Assembly (NCBI RefSeq): GCF_000069185.1
Contig: NC_010397.1
Coordinates: forward strand, 1,984,001 to 2,048,000
Direction: 5' to 3'
Source: Mycobacteroides abscessus ATCC 19977
GTDB taxonomy: Bacteria; Actinomycetota; Actinomycetes; Mycobacteriales; Mycobacteriaceae
Length of the DNA stretch: 64,000 nucleotides
The notes beneath the pieces were generated by a model. That model was given only the letters and a program-made list of their open reading frames with translations. It made no database searches and was not told where the DNA came from. A program made the translations under genes and the position numbers. Positions 38,950 through 46,652 of the stretch are shown here, one piece after another (the stretch's first letter is position 1; each line of letters begins with the position of its first letter).

Positions 38950-39033
38950 ATGACTGTGCGCGAATTGCGCGGCATCGCCATCGGCGGCCAGCTGCGTAGT
39001 TGTCAAAGGTGCTGGGAGAAGTCCCATGGATGA
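38950..39033 (+). CDS. Small leader ORF before the permease
   Basis: A 27-codon ORF starting MTVRELRGIAIGGQLRS, with GGAAGGGA 6 bases before the ATG. It ends in ATGGATGA, overlapping the permease start by 8 bases, so translation of the two is likely coupled. No family recognised. Confidence 0.4.
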   Translation: MTVRELRGIAIGGQLRSCQRCWEKSHG

Positions 39034-40516
39034 GATTCAAGCATGTTGCAGCGCAACGTCCTTAATCGCAAGCCGCGAATCGGTCGGGCGGGATCGCGTT
39101 GGGGCCATCGAGAGAGCCGGCATTGACTATCTACCAGAGGCGGCCAGGGGATCTTCGCCGAAGAATCTATTCGCGGTCTTCGTCGGAGGGAACCTTGCCT
39201 TCTCCACGATCATCTTTGGTTGGCTACCGATCGTCATGGGCCTGACCTTCTGGCAGGCCGTCTCATCGAGCGTGACCGGCCTGCTGATCGGCCTGATGCT
39301 CACGGCACCCATGTCGCTGTTTGGGCCCCGTACCGGCACCAACAACCCTGTCTCTTCGGGTGCTCATTTCGGTGTTCGGGGACGTCTTATTGGCTCATCG
39401 CTTACCCTGATGTTCGCTCTGGTGTATGCGGCGATCGCCGTCTGGACATCGGGTGAAGCGCTCATTGCCGGTGCCAGCCGGCTTTTCGGCGCACCCCAGA
39501 ATCACGTAGCCTTCCTTCTCGGCTATGGAGTCATTGCGCTAGAGGTAATCCTGATTGCGCTATACGGTCACGCGACCATCGTGTGGGCTCAGAAGATCAT
39601 TATCCCTTTGGCGGTCGTTGTTCTCGCTCTCGGCGTGCTCGCGTACGCGCCAAACTTCCATCCGATGGGCAGCGCCCAACACGGGTATGCACTACAAGAA
39701 TTTTGGCCGACTTGGCTTTTCGCCGTGACGGTCTCGGTCGGAGGGCCGCTCTCGTACGCACCGTCGGTAGGTGACTACACGCGGCGGATTTCACGTAGCA
39801 GATATTCCGACCGGCAAATTGCTGTCGCGGTTTCCGCGGGGATTTTTCTGGGTCTATTCTCGACCGCTACGTTTGGGGCGTTCACCGCGTCCACATTTTC
39901 CGCACCGACCGCGTCGTATGTCGCGGACATGGTGGCTACTGCCCCCGGTTGGTACGTCGTTCCGTTGCTGATTCTGGCTGTGCTTGGCGGCTGTGGCCAG
40001 GGGGTGATCAGCATTTACTCAAGCGGTCTCGATCTTGAGTCGATTGTGCCGCGTCTCAACCGCACTCAGACCACACTCATCGCCTCGGGGATCGCAGTCG
40101 TGCTTATGTATCTCGGTGTCGTCGTCACTGATGCGATTGACTCGGTCACGGGCATGACCGTGGTGCTCAATTCCTTTGCAGGATCCTGGGTTGCCATCAA
40201 TATTTGCGGTTTCTTCAAAGCGAACCGGGGCCAGTACGACCCAAAGGCGTTGCAACGCTTCGGGCAGGATGGCCGCGGCGGCTTGTACTGGTTCTCCCAT
40301 GGATTCAATGTGCGCGCCGTCGTGCCGTTCATCGCGGGTTCCGGGCTTGGCCTGCTCACTGTGCAGAACGATCTATACCAGGCACCGTTCGCCAATATTG
40401 CCGGGGGCATCGATGTCAGTCTGTTGTTGTCAGTTGTGGTTGGCGGCGGCTTGTACTGGCTCGCACAAGTGTCGTGGCCGGCACCGCGCGTCGTGTCGTC
40501 CGGAAGTTCCGCGTAG
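39026..40516 (+). CDS. NCS1-family cytosine/purine-type permease
   Basis: A 496-residue transporter with about 12 transmembrane helices. The N-terminal AIERAGIDYLPEAARGSSPK, FGWLPIVMGLTFWQAV and GPRTGTNNPVSSGAHFGVRG are typical of NCS1 symporters (CodB/PurR-type), as is the SVGGPLSYAPSVGDYTRR segment. The family takes up nucleobases, hydantoins, allantoin or thiamine precursors with sodium or protons. The neighbours suggest a nitrogen-rich substrate, not necessarily cytosine. The ATG at 39026 follows GGGAGAAG. Confidence 0.88.
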   Translation: MDEIQACCSATSLIASRESVGRDRVGAIERAGIDYLPEAARGSSPKNLFAVFVGGNLAFSTIIFGWLPIVMGLTFWQAVSSSVTGLLIGLMLTAPMSLFGPRTGTNNPVSSGAHFGVRGRLIGSSLTLMFALVYAAIAVWTSGEALIAGASRLFGAPQNHVAFLLGYGVIALEVILIALYGHATIVWAQKIIIPLAVVVLALGVLAYAPNFHPMGSAQHGYALQEFWPTWLFAVTVSVGGPLSYAPSVGDYTRRISRSRYSDRQIAVAVSAGIFLGLFSTATFGAFTASTFSAPTASYVADMVATAPGWYVVPLLILAVLGGCGQGVISIYSSGLDLESIVPRLNRTQTTLIASGIAVVLMYLGVVVTDAIDSVTGMTVVLNSFAGSWVAINICGFFKANRGQYDPKALQRFGQDGRGGLYWFSHGFNVRAVVPFIAGSGLGLLTVQNDLYQAPFANIAGGIDVSLLLSVVVGGGLYWLAQVSWPAPRVVSSGSSA

Positions 40517-40647
40517 GGCCACGAATCATGTCCGGTTCCCATCGAGACGACGCCCCCGTCGTTACGAAACATTTTGCCCAAAGACCACCTGTTGTAGTGA
40601 CACCCTCCGGCGTGAGCACCACGTCGGACCATCCCCAAAGGAGTAGC

Positions 40648-41676
40648 ATGACCCCCTTCAGTACATGGCGTATGCCGAGCGAGACCGCTCCCCAGGAGCG
40701 CATCTTCATGGGCTTCCCACCTCTTGGCGAGCTGTTCGGTGCCACGCACGATGAGGCGCTAGTTGCCCGTACCGCCTGGTCTGAGGTCGCCAACACTATC
40801 GCTGGCTTCTTGCCAGTCGAGATGGTCGTCGCGCCAGGGGACCAAGAGGTCGCACGATCCATGTTGACCTCATCGATTCAGTTACATGAGGCCCCGCTCG
40901 ATGAGGCCTGGATGCGGGATTTCGGGCCTACGTTCGTGGTGGGAGAGAATGGACAGCTGGGTGCAGTTGACTGGGGTTTCAACGGCTGGGGGCAGCAGCC
41001 ATCATGCTGGGCAAATGATGCGAAGATTGGTGCCTTTGTGGCGAATCTCGCGGGCGCAGAGCTGGTGTCGTCCGACCTCGTCAACGAGGGTGGCGGAATC
41101 CATGTCGATGGTCGTGGCACCGTGTTCCTCACCGACACCGTCCAACTCGATCGGTTCCGTAACCCTGACTGGTCCCGGACGCAGATCGAGCGGGAACTTA
41201 CCCGCACAATAGGCGTCACATCGTTCGTATGGCTTCATCGCGGGCTGTTTCGCGATGCGCTGCCGGGGGCGACAAGGGGCCACATCGACATTCTCGCTGT
41301 GCCTTCCGATGACGCGACATTGCTGCTGCATCGACAATTTGACCCATCCCATCCCGATTTCCACCTCTACAGTGAGTGTCGATCTGTACTGGACGCGGCC
41401 CGCACGGCCGACGGTGGGGCCTGGCGGATTCTTGACCTGCCCGCGCCACTGCGGCTCCGGGATGAAGTGACATGGGTTGACTACAGCTACGTGAATCACG
41501 TCGTGACAAATGGCGCCGTCATAGCCTGCACCTATGACGATCCAAACGATGAGATTGCCCTCGACGTACTCGCTGAGGCCTACCCCGGACGTGAGGTTGT
41601 TGGCGTCGACGCGCGGAACATTTTTCGATACGGCGGCGGAATCCATTGCATTACACAGCACATGCCTGCGGTATAG
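40648..41676 (+). CDS. Agmatine deiminase-like (peptidylarginine deiminase family) enzyme
   Basis: A 342-residue guanidino-modifying enzyme of the PAD_porph family. Active-site landmarks: DEAWMRDFGPTFV near residue 87, NEGGGIHVDGRG near 148, His in TRGHIDIL near 210, and catalytic Cys in YGGGIHCITQHMP at the C-terminus. It would hydrolyse agmatine or a related guanidino compound to the carbamoyl derivative and ammonia. The ATG at 40648 follows AAAGGAG. Last gene of the LacI-controlled operon; a terminator-like hairpin follows. Confidence 0.87.
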   Translation: MTPFSTWRMPSETAPQERIFMGFPPLGELFGATHDEALVARTAWSEVANTIAGFLPVEMVVAPGDQEVARSMLTSSIQLHEAPLDEAWMRDFGPTFVVGENGQLGAVDWGFNGWGQQPSCWANDAKIGAFVANLAGAELVSSDLVNEGGGIHVDGRGTVFLTDTVQLDRFRNPDWSRTQIERELTRTIGVTSFVWLHRGLFRDALPGATRGHIDILAVPSDDATLLLHRQFDPSHPDFHLYSECRSVLDAARTADGGAWRILDLPAPLRLRDEVTWVDYSYVNHVVTNGAVIACTYDDPNDEIALDVLAEAYPGREVVGVDARNIFRYGGGIHCITQHMPAV

Positions 41677-41689
41677 CGCACGGCAGCGA

Positions 41690-41723
41690 GGCCCGGTACC
41701 TCCGCTTGAGCTGGTACCGGGCC
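41690..41723 (+). terminator. Hairpin terminator of the amidase-permease-deiminase operon
   Basis: Perfect 11-bp stem GGCCCGGTACC (41690-41700) and GGTACCGGGCC (41713-41723) with a 12-base loop, 13 bases after the deiminase stop. No long T run follows. Confidence 0.55.
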
Positions 41724-42220
41724 GCGCCCTCAATCCCCTCGGGCGCGAGGCGGATTTATCCACGTATGCAGTGCCGCGGCGAGGGCACGCCAGCTGGGCA
41801 AAATGTGTCCGAGGATGAGTTGGTCACCTGCGACACGAGTTGAGATGTTTGATTTGAGTTGTTAACCCGCAGTTTCCTATGGCTGCGGATACGCGGACTC
41901 GTCACCGATCACTAGCGCCTGCGCATATGATCCCGTTCTTCTCCTGCTGCGATGCGGTGGGCTTTCTGGTATCAGTGTCGACGGGACGCCGGTTTGTCGC
42001 CTACATCTCAAAGAATTTGTCGTGCAACAAATTCAGTCGAGGGATGTAAAAATCGACCGTGGTGCGGGGCCTGCGTCCTTCCTGCATGATCACGGGGTGG
42101 GGCAGGGTGTCGCGGGCGTCACAATCACGCTGCGGTAGTGACCCATTCGGTCCGTAGGCGCCGGCCATCGACCTATGGCGCGGGGCGGTCAACCTATAGA
42201 TGACAGATTTCGTCTACCAG
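41724..42220. other. Intergenic region before the lipid/polyketide cluster
   Basis: About 500 bases with no recognised gene. It includes the palindrome at 42013-42034. A leftward frame at 42001-42192 (63 codons) is open but has no recognised similarity and no clear ribosome site. The composition is mixed, with A/T-rich patches, as expected of an insertion boundary; no repeat pair or tRNA was found to prove one. Confidence 0.4.
42013..42034. promoter_or_regulatory. 22-bp palindrome upstream of the cluster
   Basis: GAATTTGT (42013-42020), 6 bases, ACAAATTC (42027-42034): perfect 8-bp arms, A/T-rich against a GC-rich background. It looks like a dimeric regulator site, about 190 bases before the cluster promoter. 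No regulator gene lies next to it. Confidence 0.4.
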
Positions 42221-42249
42221 TTGCGAAGGCTATCGGCCGGTCTTATCGT
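42221..42249 (+). promoter_or_regulatory. Promoter of the ketosynthase/MmpL cluster
   Basis: TTGCGA (42221-42226), a 17-base spacer, TATCGT (42244-42249). Transcription would start near 42256, leaving a 5' leader of about 140 bases before the ACP gene. Confidence 0.5.
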
Positions 42250-42394
42250 TTGTGGTATCAGGTTCACGGCGAGTGATCGCCAAGTGCCAACGTTGTCACC
42301 TGATCGAAGTTCGAATCTATCGCCAAGTGGCAGAGCAGTTTTCGGCTCGCCCGGAGCGAACCAGACGGCAGAGATGAAAGGCACTCTGATACTC

Positions 42395-42877
42395 ATGAGC
42401 AATCCGCTTAGCTATGACGAGGTTCACGCTATTGTGCGTGAGGAATTGGCCGAGGTGCTGGGAATCGAGGCCGATGAAGTGACGACGGCGCCGATGTCTG
42501 ATCAGGGCGTAGAGTCGCTCGACATCGTCGAACTCCGGCGCAATCTGGAGTCGAAATTCCGCGTTACCTTCCCGCGCAGCAACGTTCTGAGCGCTCTTGC
42601 CGATGAGCTTGGGGGTAAGGATCGCGTGTACGACGCGGAAGGTCGAATCACCAAACTGGCTGAAAGTGCGCTGTATCAATCTGCGTTCGGCTACACGGCT
42701 GCCGACTTCCAGGCCGGTGCTTGGCCGCACGAGGTTTCGGGAGCGACGACGACTGCTCATTGGGCGTCCATGGCGTATCGCCTGCTCAATCCTTCGGCTG
42801 GGCAGATCACCGGCGATGAACTTCTGGTCGCCGATGTGCGAGAAGCGCTTACTCAGGCCAACTCGGTTGTCGCATAG
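42395..42877 (+). CDS. Acyl carrier protein with C-terminal extension
   Basis: 160 residues. The first about 80 form an ACP: helix I YDEVHAIVREELAEVLGI, then the phosphopantetheine site GVESLDIVELRRNLE with Ser41, and helix III around NVLSALADELGG. Acyl intermediates would be tethered here. The remaining 80 or so residues (from about residue 85, including FGYTAADFQAGAWPHEVSG) are not part of a normal ACP and I do not recognise them; they could dock a partner enzyme. The ATG at 42395 was chosen for the fold; an ATG seven codons earlier (42374) is possible and neither has a well-spaced Shine-Dalgarno. First gene of the cluster. Confidence 0.8.
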   Translation: MSNPLSYDEVHAIVREELAEVLGIEADEVTTAPMSDQGVESLDIVELRRNLESKFRVTFPRSNVLSALADELGGKDRVYDAEGRITKLAESALYQSAFGYTAADFQAGAWPHEVSGATTTAHWASMAYRLLNPSAGQITGDELLVADVREALTQANSVVA

Positions 42878-42903
42878 CGCCTTTAGCTAAAGCATCATCA
42901 CAG

Positions 42904-44217
42904 ATGGAGCTACAGAAACAGTCACCTGACGACGACGATGTAGTCATCACAGGGATTGGACTTGTCGCGGGGACGGTTACTGATCCCGAGGAGCTATTTT
43001 GGCAGTTGGCTGACGGTGCCTCCTTCATCCGGCAACACCAAGAGCATCGCGATGCTGAGTTGCCCGCGTCGGTTTCTGGGCATGTCGATGAGGAGACCGT
43101 GCGCAAGCTGGCGCGCGCGCTGCCCGAGCAGGCGGCTCGGGTTGGTGCGGCCGGCGTGCTCGGATGGCATGCGGCAGTACAGGCTTGGAAGCGCAGTGGC
43201 CTGCCTAACCTTGCGGGCAGCGACCGGGTCGGCGTGTTTGCCGCGTGCAACAAGCTGGCCTTCGCGCCAGACACGCTCGCGGATCTGTCTCGGCTCTATG
43301 ACCGGCAAGCCGGCACGTTCGATCTCGACGCCTACCTGGACCACCTCGAGGCCGTATCGGATCTTCCGGATGATCTTCTGCAGTTTCTTCCGGATACGAT
43401 GACCGCCTCTCTGGCCGAGTATTTCGGCCTTGGTGGGCCGCTGGTGACGCATGCGGAGGCTTGTGCCGCGGGCGGTGTGGCGATCGGCAGCGGTTACCGG
43501 CATATTCGCTCAGGCGAATTGGATGTGGCGCTGGTCGGCGGCGCCGAGCGGCTGACCACCTACAGCATCGTCACGGCTTTCGCCGCGCTCGGCGCGCTCG
43601 CTCCCACCGGTGACAAACCAAGCGCCGAGATAAGCAGGCCATTCGACAAGGGGCGCAACGGTTTCGTCATCGCGGACGGCGCCGCGTTCCTTGTGCTGGA
43701 GCGACGCTCGCATGCCGAAGCACGTGGTGCACAGGCGCTGGCAAGAGTCGCCGGCTACATGGGTACCGCCGAGGCGGTACGGATAACCTCAAGCGAGCGA
43801 GACGGCGCGACATACGCGGAATGTATGCGGGCCGCGATCGCTGATGCCGGTCTGAGTCCGTCAGACATACATCATGTGAACGCGCACGGGACGGGCACGC
43901 AAGCCAACGACGAGTGCGAAGCTGCAGCCCTGCACTTGGTGTTCGGTGCCGGTGCGGCCTCAATTCCGTTGACCAGCACCAAGTCTTCGCTCGGCCATGG
44001 TTTTGCGGCAAGCGGCGCCATCGAAGCCGTGCTGTCTGCGATGAGCTTGCGTGAACAGATTATTCCGCCCACGCTGAATTTCAGCGAACCGGACGATGTC
44101 ACGAAAGGGCTCGACGTAGTCACCAAGGCCCGGCACCACGAATTTGACACCGTGCTCTCGAACTCCTTCGGCTTTGGCGGCATGAACTGCACACTGATCC
44201 TGGCAAAGGAAGCGTGA
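42904..44217 (+). CDS. Beta-ketoacyl-ACP synthase, catalytically complete (KS1)
   Basis: A 437-residue condensing enzyme of the FabF/KSalpha type. Catalytic triad intact: Cys187 in HAEACAAGG, His328 in VNAHGTGTQAND and His365 in STKSSLGHGFAASGA; the C-terminal GFGG motif is in NSFGFGGMN. It would perform decarboxylative Claisen condensation on the ACP. It is followed after 6 bases by a partner that has lost the triad, the arrangement of KSalpha-KSbeta (chain length factor) heterodimers in type II polyketide systems. Confidence 0.9.
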   Translation: MELQKQSPDDDDVVITGIGLVAGTVTDPEELFWQLADGASFIRQHQEHRDAELPASVSGHVDEETVRKLARALPEQAARVGAAGVLGWHAAVQAWKRSGLPNLAGSDRVGVFAACNKLAFAPDTLADLSRLYDRQAGTFDLDAYLDHLEAVSDLPDDLLQFLPDTMTASLAEYFGLGGPLVTHAEACAAGGVAIGSGYRHIRSGELDVALVGGAERLTTYSIVTAFAALGALAPTGDKPSAEISRPFDKGRNGFVIADGAAFLVLERRSHAEARGAQALARVAGYMGTAEAVRITSSERDGATYAECMRAAIADAGLSPSDIHHVNAHGTGTQANDECEAAALHLVFGAGAASIPLTSTKSSLGHGFAASGAIEAVLSAMSLREQIIPPTLNFSEPDDVTKGLDVVTKARHHEFDTVLSNSFGFGGMNCTLILAKEA

Positions 44218-44223
44218 CCCTCA

Positions 44224-45366
44224 ATGAATCAACGCTTGGCGGTAGGACTGTGTAATCCAGGCTTGTATTCGGCAACCGGGCTTGGCGTGGAGACCGTATG
44301 GGAAGCACTGCGAGTAGGAAAAAAGAACACTGTCCCAAACGAATTCATGTTCGGATCGTGGTCCGAGCTTCCTGAAGTCTTCGCAGTTCCCGATCCAGAT
44401 GCATCGACGCTTGGCATCCACCGAAAAGCGTTGCGCACGACGGTGAAACAAACTCGCTTGGCGATGTATGGGGCCCAACTGGCGCTGAAGGGCATCTCAG
44501 ATGTTGGCCGCCCTGAGTGGGGCGCCTATCTCGGACTGCCCATGGTTCTCAGTCCGCTACTGCCGCAATGTGATACGCCTAACCTTGGCGAGGTGGCGAA
44601 AGATCCCGAAAAGATCGCCGAGCTGTATCTTCGAGATATTCCACCGTTCTTCGCGCTGACAGATTCGAACAACACGGTGGCCGGCCATATCGCAATCCTG
44701 TTTGGGTTGACCGGCCCTACATCGGTGTATTCGCCCTTCTCCGATGCAGGCATGCAGGCACTGATCGAAGGCGCACTCGCAGTTGCCGAGGGCGACTGTG
44801 AGACCGCGTTGGTCGGCGCGGTGAGCCCGTCCATATCCCCGTGGCTGGCATTGCAATACGAAGATCTGGGCTGGAACGGAGCGATCCCAGGCGAAGCGGC
44901 GGCATTCTTTAGCGTCGGACAGTCCAGCGATGTTGTACTCACGGGCTACAGCCGCGGGTTCGCCACCAGTCAGACTCGCCCCGAGGTACTCGCGGAGACA
45001 CTACGAAATGCGTTGCGCGTAGCTGAATTATCGGTTGAGGACGTGGGCTGGATCCTGGCCGATAGTCCATGGACGGACGAGGTAGCCCACGCGCAGCATG
45101 CCGCGATTGGCAGCGTGTTCAACGACCAGGCACCGGTGTTCTCCGCGGAGCAGGCTATCGGAGTAACCGGGCCCGCTCAGCCCTTGGTGCACGTGTTGTT
45201 GGCCCGGCATGGACTGCTGCGCGGGCTACGGCTGCTCCCGGTGAACGGCAACGGCGACGATGCCGTGGCCGAAGAATCACTGTCAAACAATCAGGCGGTT
45301 GTGGTGCTCAGTTGCGGTGTCCAAGGACAGGTTTGCGCTGTCGTAGTGGAAAAGGTGGCGCGATGA
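44224..45366 (+). CDS. Ketosynthase-like protein without catalytic residues (KS2, CLF-like)
   Basis: 380 residues with thiolase-fold landmarks (ALAVAEGDCETALVGAVSP) but no catalytic triad. Alignment to KS1 by the fixed distance to the conserved ALVGA strand puts Ser173 at the cysteine position (SPFSDAGMQAL), Asp in place of the first His (ILADSPWT) and Val in place of the second (AIGVTGPA). It is shorter than KS1 but has no frameshift, and it is coupled to the genes on both sides. Best read as a chain-length-factor-like partner of KS1 or KS3, not a pseudogene. Confidence 0.8.
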   Translation: MNQRLAVGLCNPGLYSATGLGVETVWEALRVGKKNTVPNEFMFGSWSELPEVFAVPDPDASTLGIHRKALRTTVKQTRLAMYGAQLALKGISDVGRPEWGAYLGLPMVLSPLLPQCDTPNLGEVAKDPEKIAELYLRDIPPFFALTDSNNTVAGHIAILFGLTGPTSVYSPFSDAGMQALIEGALAVAEGDCETALVGAVSPSISPWLALQYEDLGWNGAIPGEAAAFFSVGQSSDVVLTGYSRGFATSQTRPEVLAETLRNALRVAELSVEDVGWILADSPWTDEVAHAQHAAIGSVFNDQAPVFSAEQAIGVTGPAQPLVHVLLARHGLLRGLRLLPVNGNGDDAVAEESLSNNQAVVVLSCGVQGQVCAVVVEKVAR

Positions 45367-46652
45367 GCGATGTGAACCAGCCCAGACACGGCAATCGTGT
45401 ACTGGTGACGGGCCTTGGCGTGGTCTGTGGCCTTGGCATGAACTGGCAGTCCATGTGGGACGGATTGGTCAACGGACGCTCGGCAATACAGGCATGGTCG
45501 CCGCCCGATGTTCCGAACTTTCCCGTCGGCTACGCGGCACCGGTAGACGATCAAGCGTTTACCGCGTTGTTTCCCGATTTCGGTGCGCCGATGGAGAAGC
45601 GCACCCGGTTCGGCCTCGCCGCCGCGCAGCAAGCACTGGAGGACGGCGGTGTGACGAATGCCGCGGCACTGGCCCGCGTTGGTGTTTCGATCGCGTCGGA
45701 AATGCCAGAACGTGAATCGGGAGAGTTGTTGAGTGCGTATGTCGATGGCGTCGTGGACTGGAAACGCGTACACGAACAGCAGATCGGCCTTGACCGGTCC
45801 CACGCGCCGTTGGCCACTGGCGATGCCTTGGCGACCGAAATCGCTACGCGCTCCGGCCTAGCTGGTCCCACGCTCAACCTCAATACGGCGTGCGCCGGAG
45901 CAACACATGCACTCGGGCACGGCTTCCGGATGATCCGGCGTGGGGAAACAGACGCCGTGATCGCCGGGGGAGCGGTTAGCCCCCTGAATCTGCCGATAAT
46001 GACGAGTCTGTACCTGCTCGGCGCCCCATCAACATCAAAACTTTACGGCGACCGGCTATGTCGAGCGTTTGACCGCGATCGCAGTGGGATGGTCACCGCC
46101 GAGGGGGCGGCAATGGTGCTGTTGGAGAGCGAGTCGTCGGCACTGGCGCGCGGTGCGCACGTGTACGGCGAGGTGGCGGGATTTGGCAGCTCGCTGGACG
46201 CATATCAGGTGACCGCACCGCACCCGCAAGGAGGCGGGTCGGTTTTGGCGATGCAGCGTGCCCTCGCCGATGCTGGAGTCGCCCCGTCCGAAGTGGGTTA
46301 TGTCAGTGCGCACGGTACATCCACCCCGCTGAGCGACGCGGCCGAGACAGCTGCGATCAAAGAAGTGTTCCGCACCGGTGAGCATTACCGCTCACTCATG
46401 GTCAGCTCTATCAAGACGATGCTGGGTCACATGCTCGCCGCGGCAGGTGCCCAACAGCTGATATCTACGGTGCTGTCGTTACGCGACGGGATCATTCCGC
46501 CGACGCTCAACCTGGAGAACCCCGACCCGGCCTGTGACCTTGACTATGTGCCGGGTCAGGCCCGCAAGGCTGATATCGAGGTGGCAATCAACAACTCGCT
46601 CGGGTTCGGTGGGCTCAACGCTGCTTTGGTGGTACGCCGTTATGACAACTGA
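45363..46652 (+). CDS. Beta-ketoacyl-ACP synthase, catalytically complete (KS3)
   Basis: 429 residues with an intact triad: Cys177 in NTACAGATHAL, His317 in SAHGTSTPLSD and His356 in SSIKTMLGHMLAAAGA, and NNSLGFGGLNAAL at the end. It is closer to canonical FabF than KS1. The ATG overlaps the KS2 stop (ATGA), and its own stop overlaps KS4 by 11 bases. Likely the active half of a second KS/CLF pair with KS4. Confidence 0.9.
   Translation: MSDVNQPRHGNRVLVTGLGVVCGLGMNWQSMWDGLVNGRSAIQAWSPPDVPNFPVGYAAPVDDQAFTALFPDFGAPMEKRTRFGLAAAQQALEDGGVTNAAALARVGVSIASEMPERESGELLSAYVDGVVDWKRVHEQQIGLDRSHAPLATGDALATEIATRSGLAGPTLNLNTACAGATHALGHGFRMIRRGETDAVIAGGAVSPLNLPIMTSLYLLGAPSTSKLYGDRLCRAFDRDRSGMVTAEGAAMVLLESESSALARGAHVYGEVAGFGSSLDAYQVTAPHPQGGGSVLAMQRALADAGVAPSEVGYVSAHGTSTPLSDAAETAAIKEVFRTGEHYRSLMVSSIKTMLGHMLAAAGAQQLISTVLSLRDGIIPPTLNLENPDPACDLDYVPGQARKADIEVAINNSLGFGGLNAALVVRRYDN

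Noticed and set aside
42001..42192. 63-codon leftward open frame before the cluster
   Set aside because: No recognised similarity or ribosome site, and it ends within the A/T-rich palindrome region; kept only as a note on the intergenic region.
42200..42394. In-frame upstream extension of the ACP gene from an ATG at 42200
   Set aside because: The best promoter of the region lies inside it and the encoded residues do not belong to the ACP fold.
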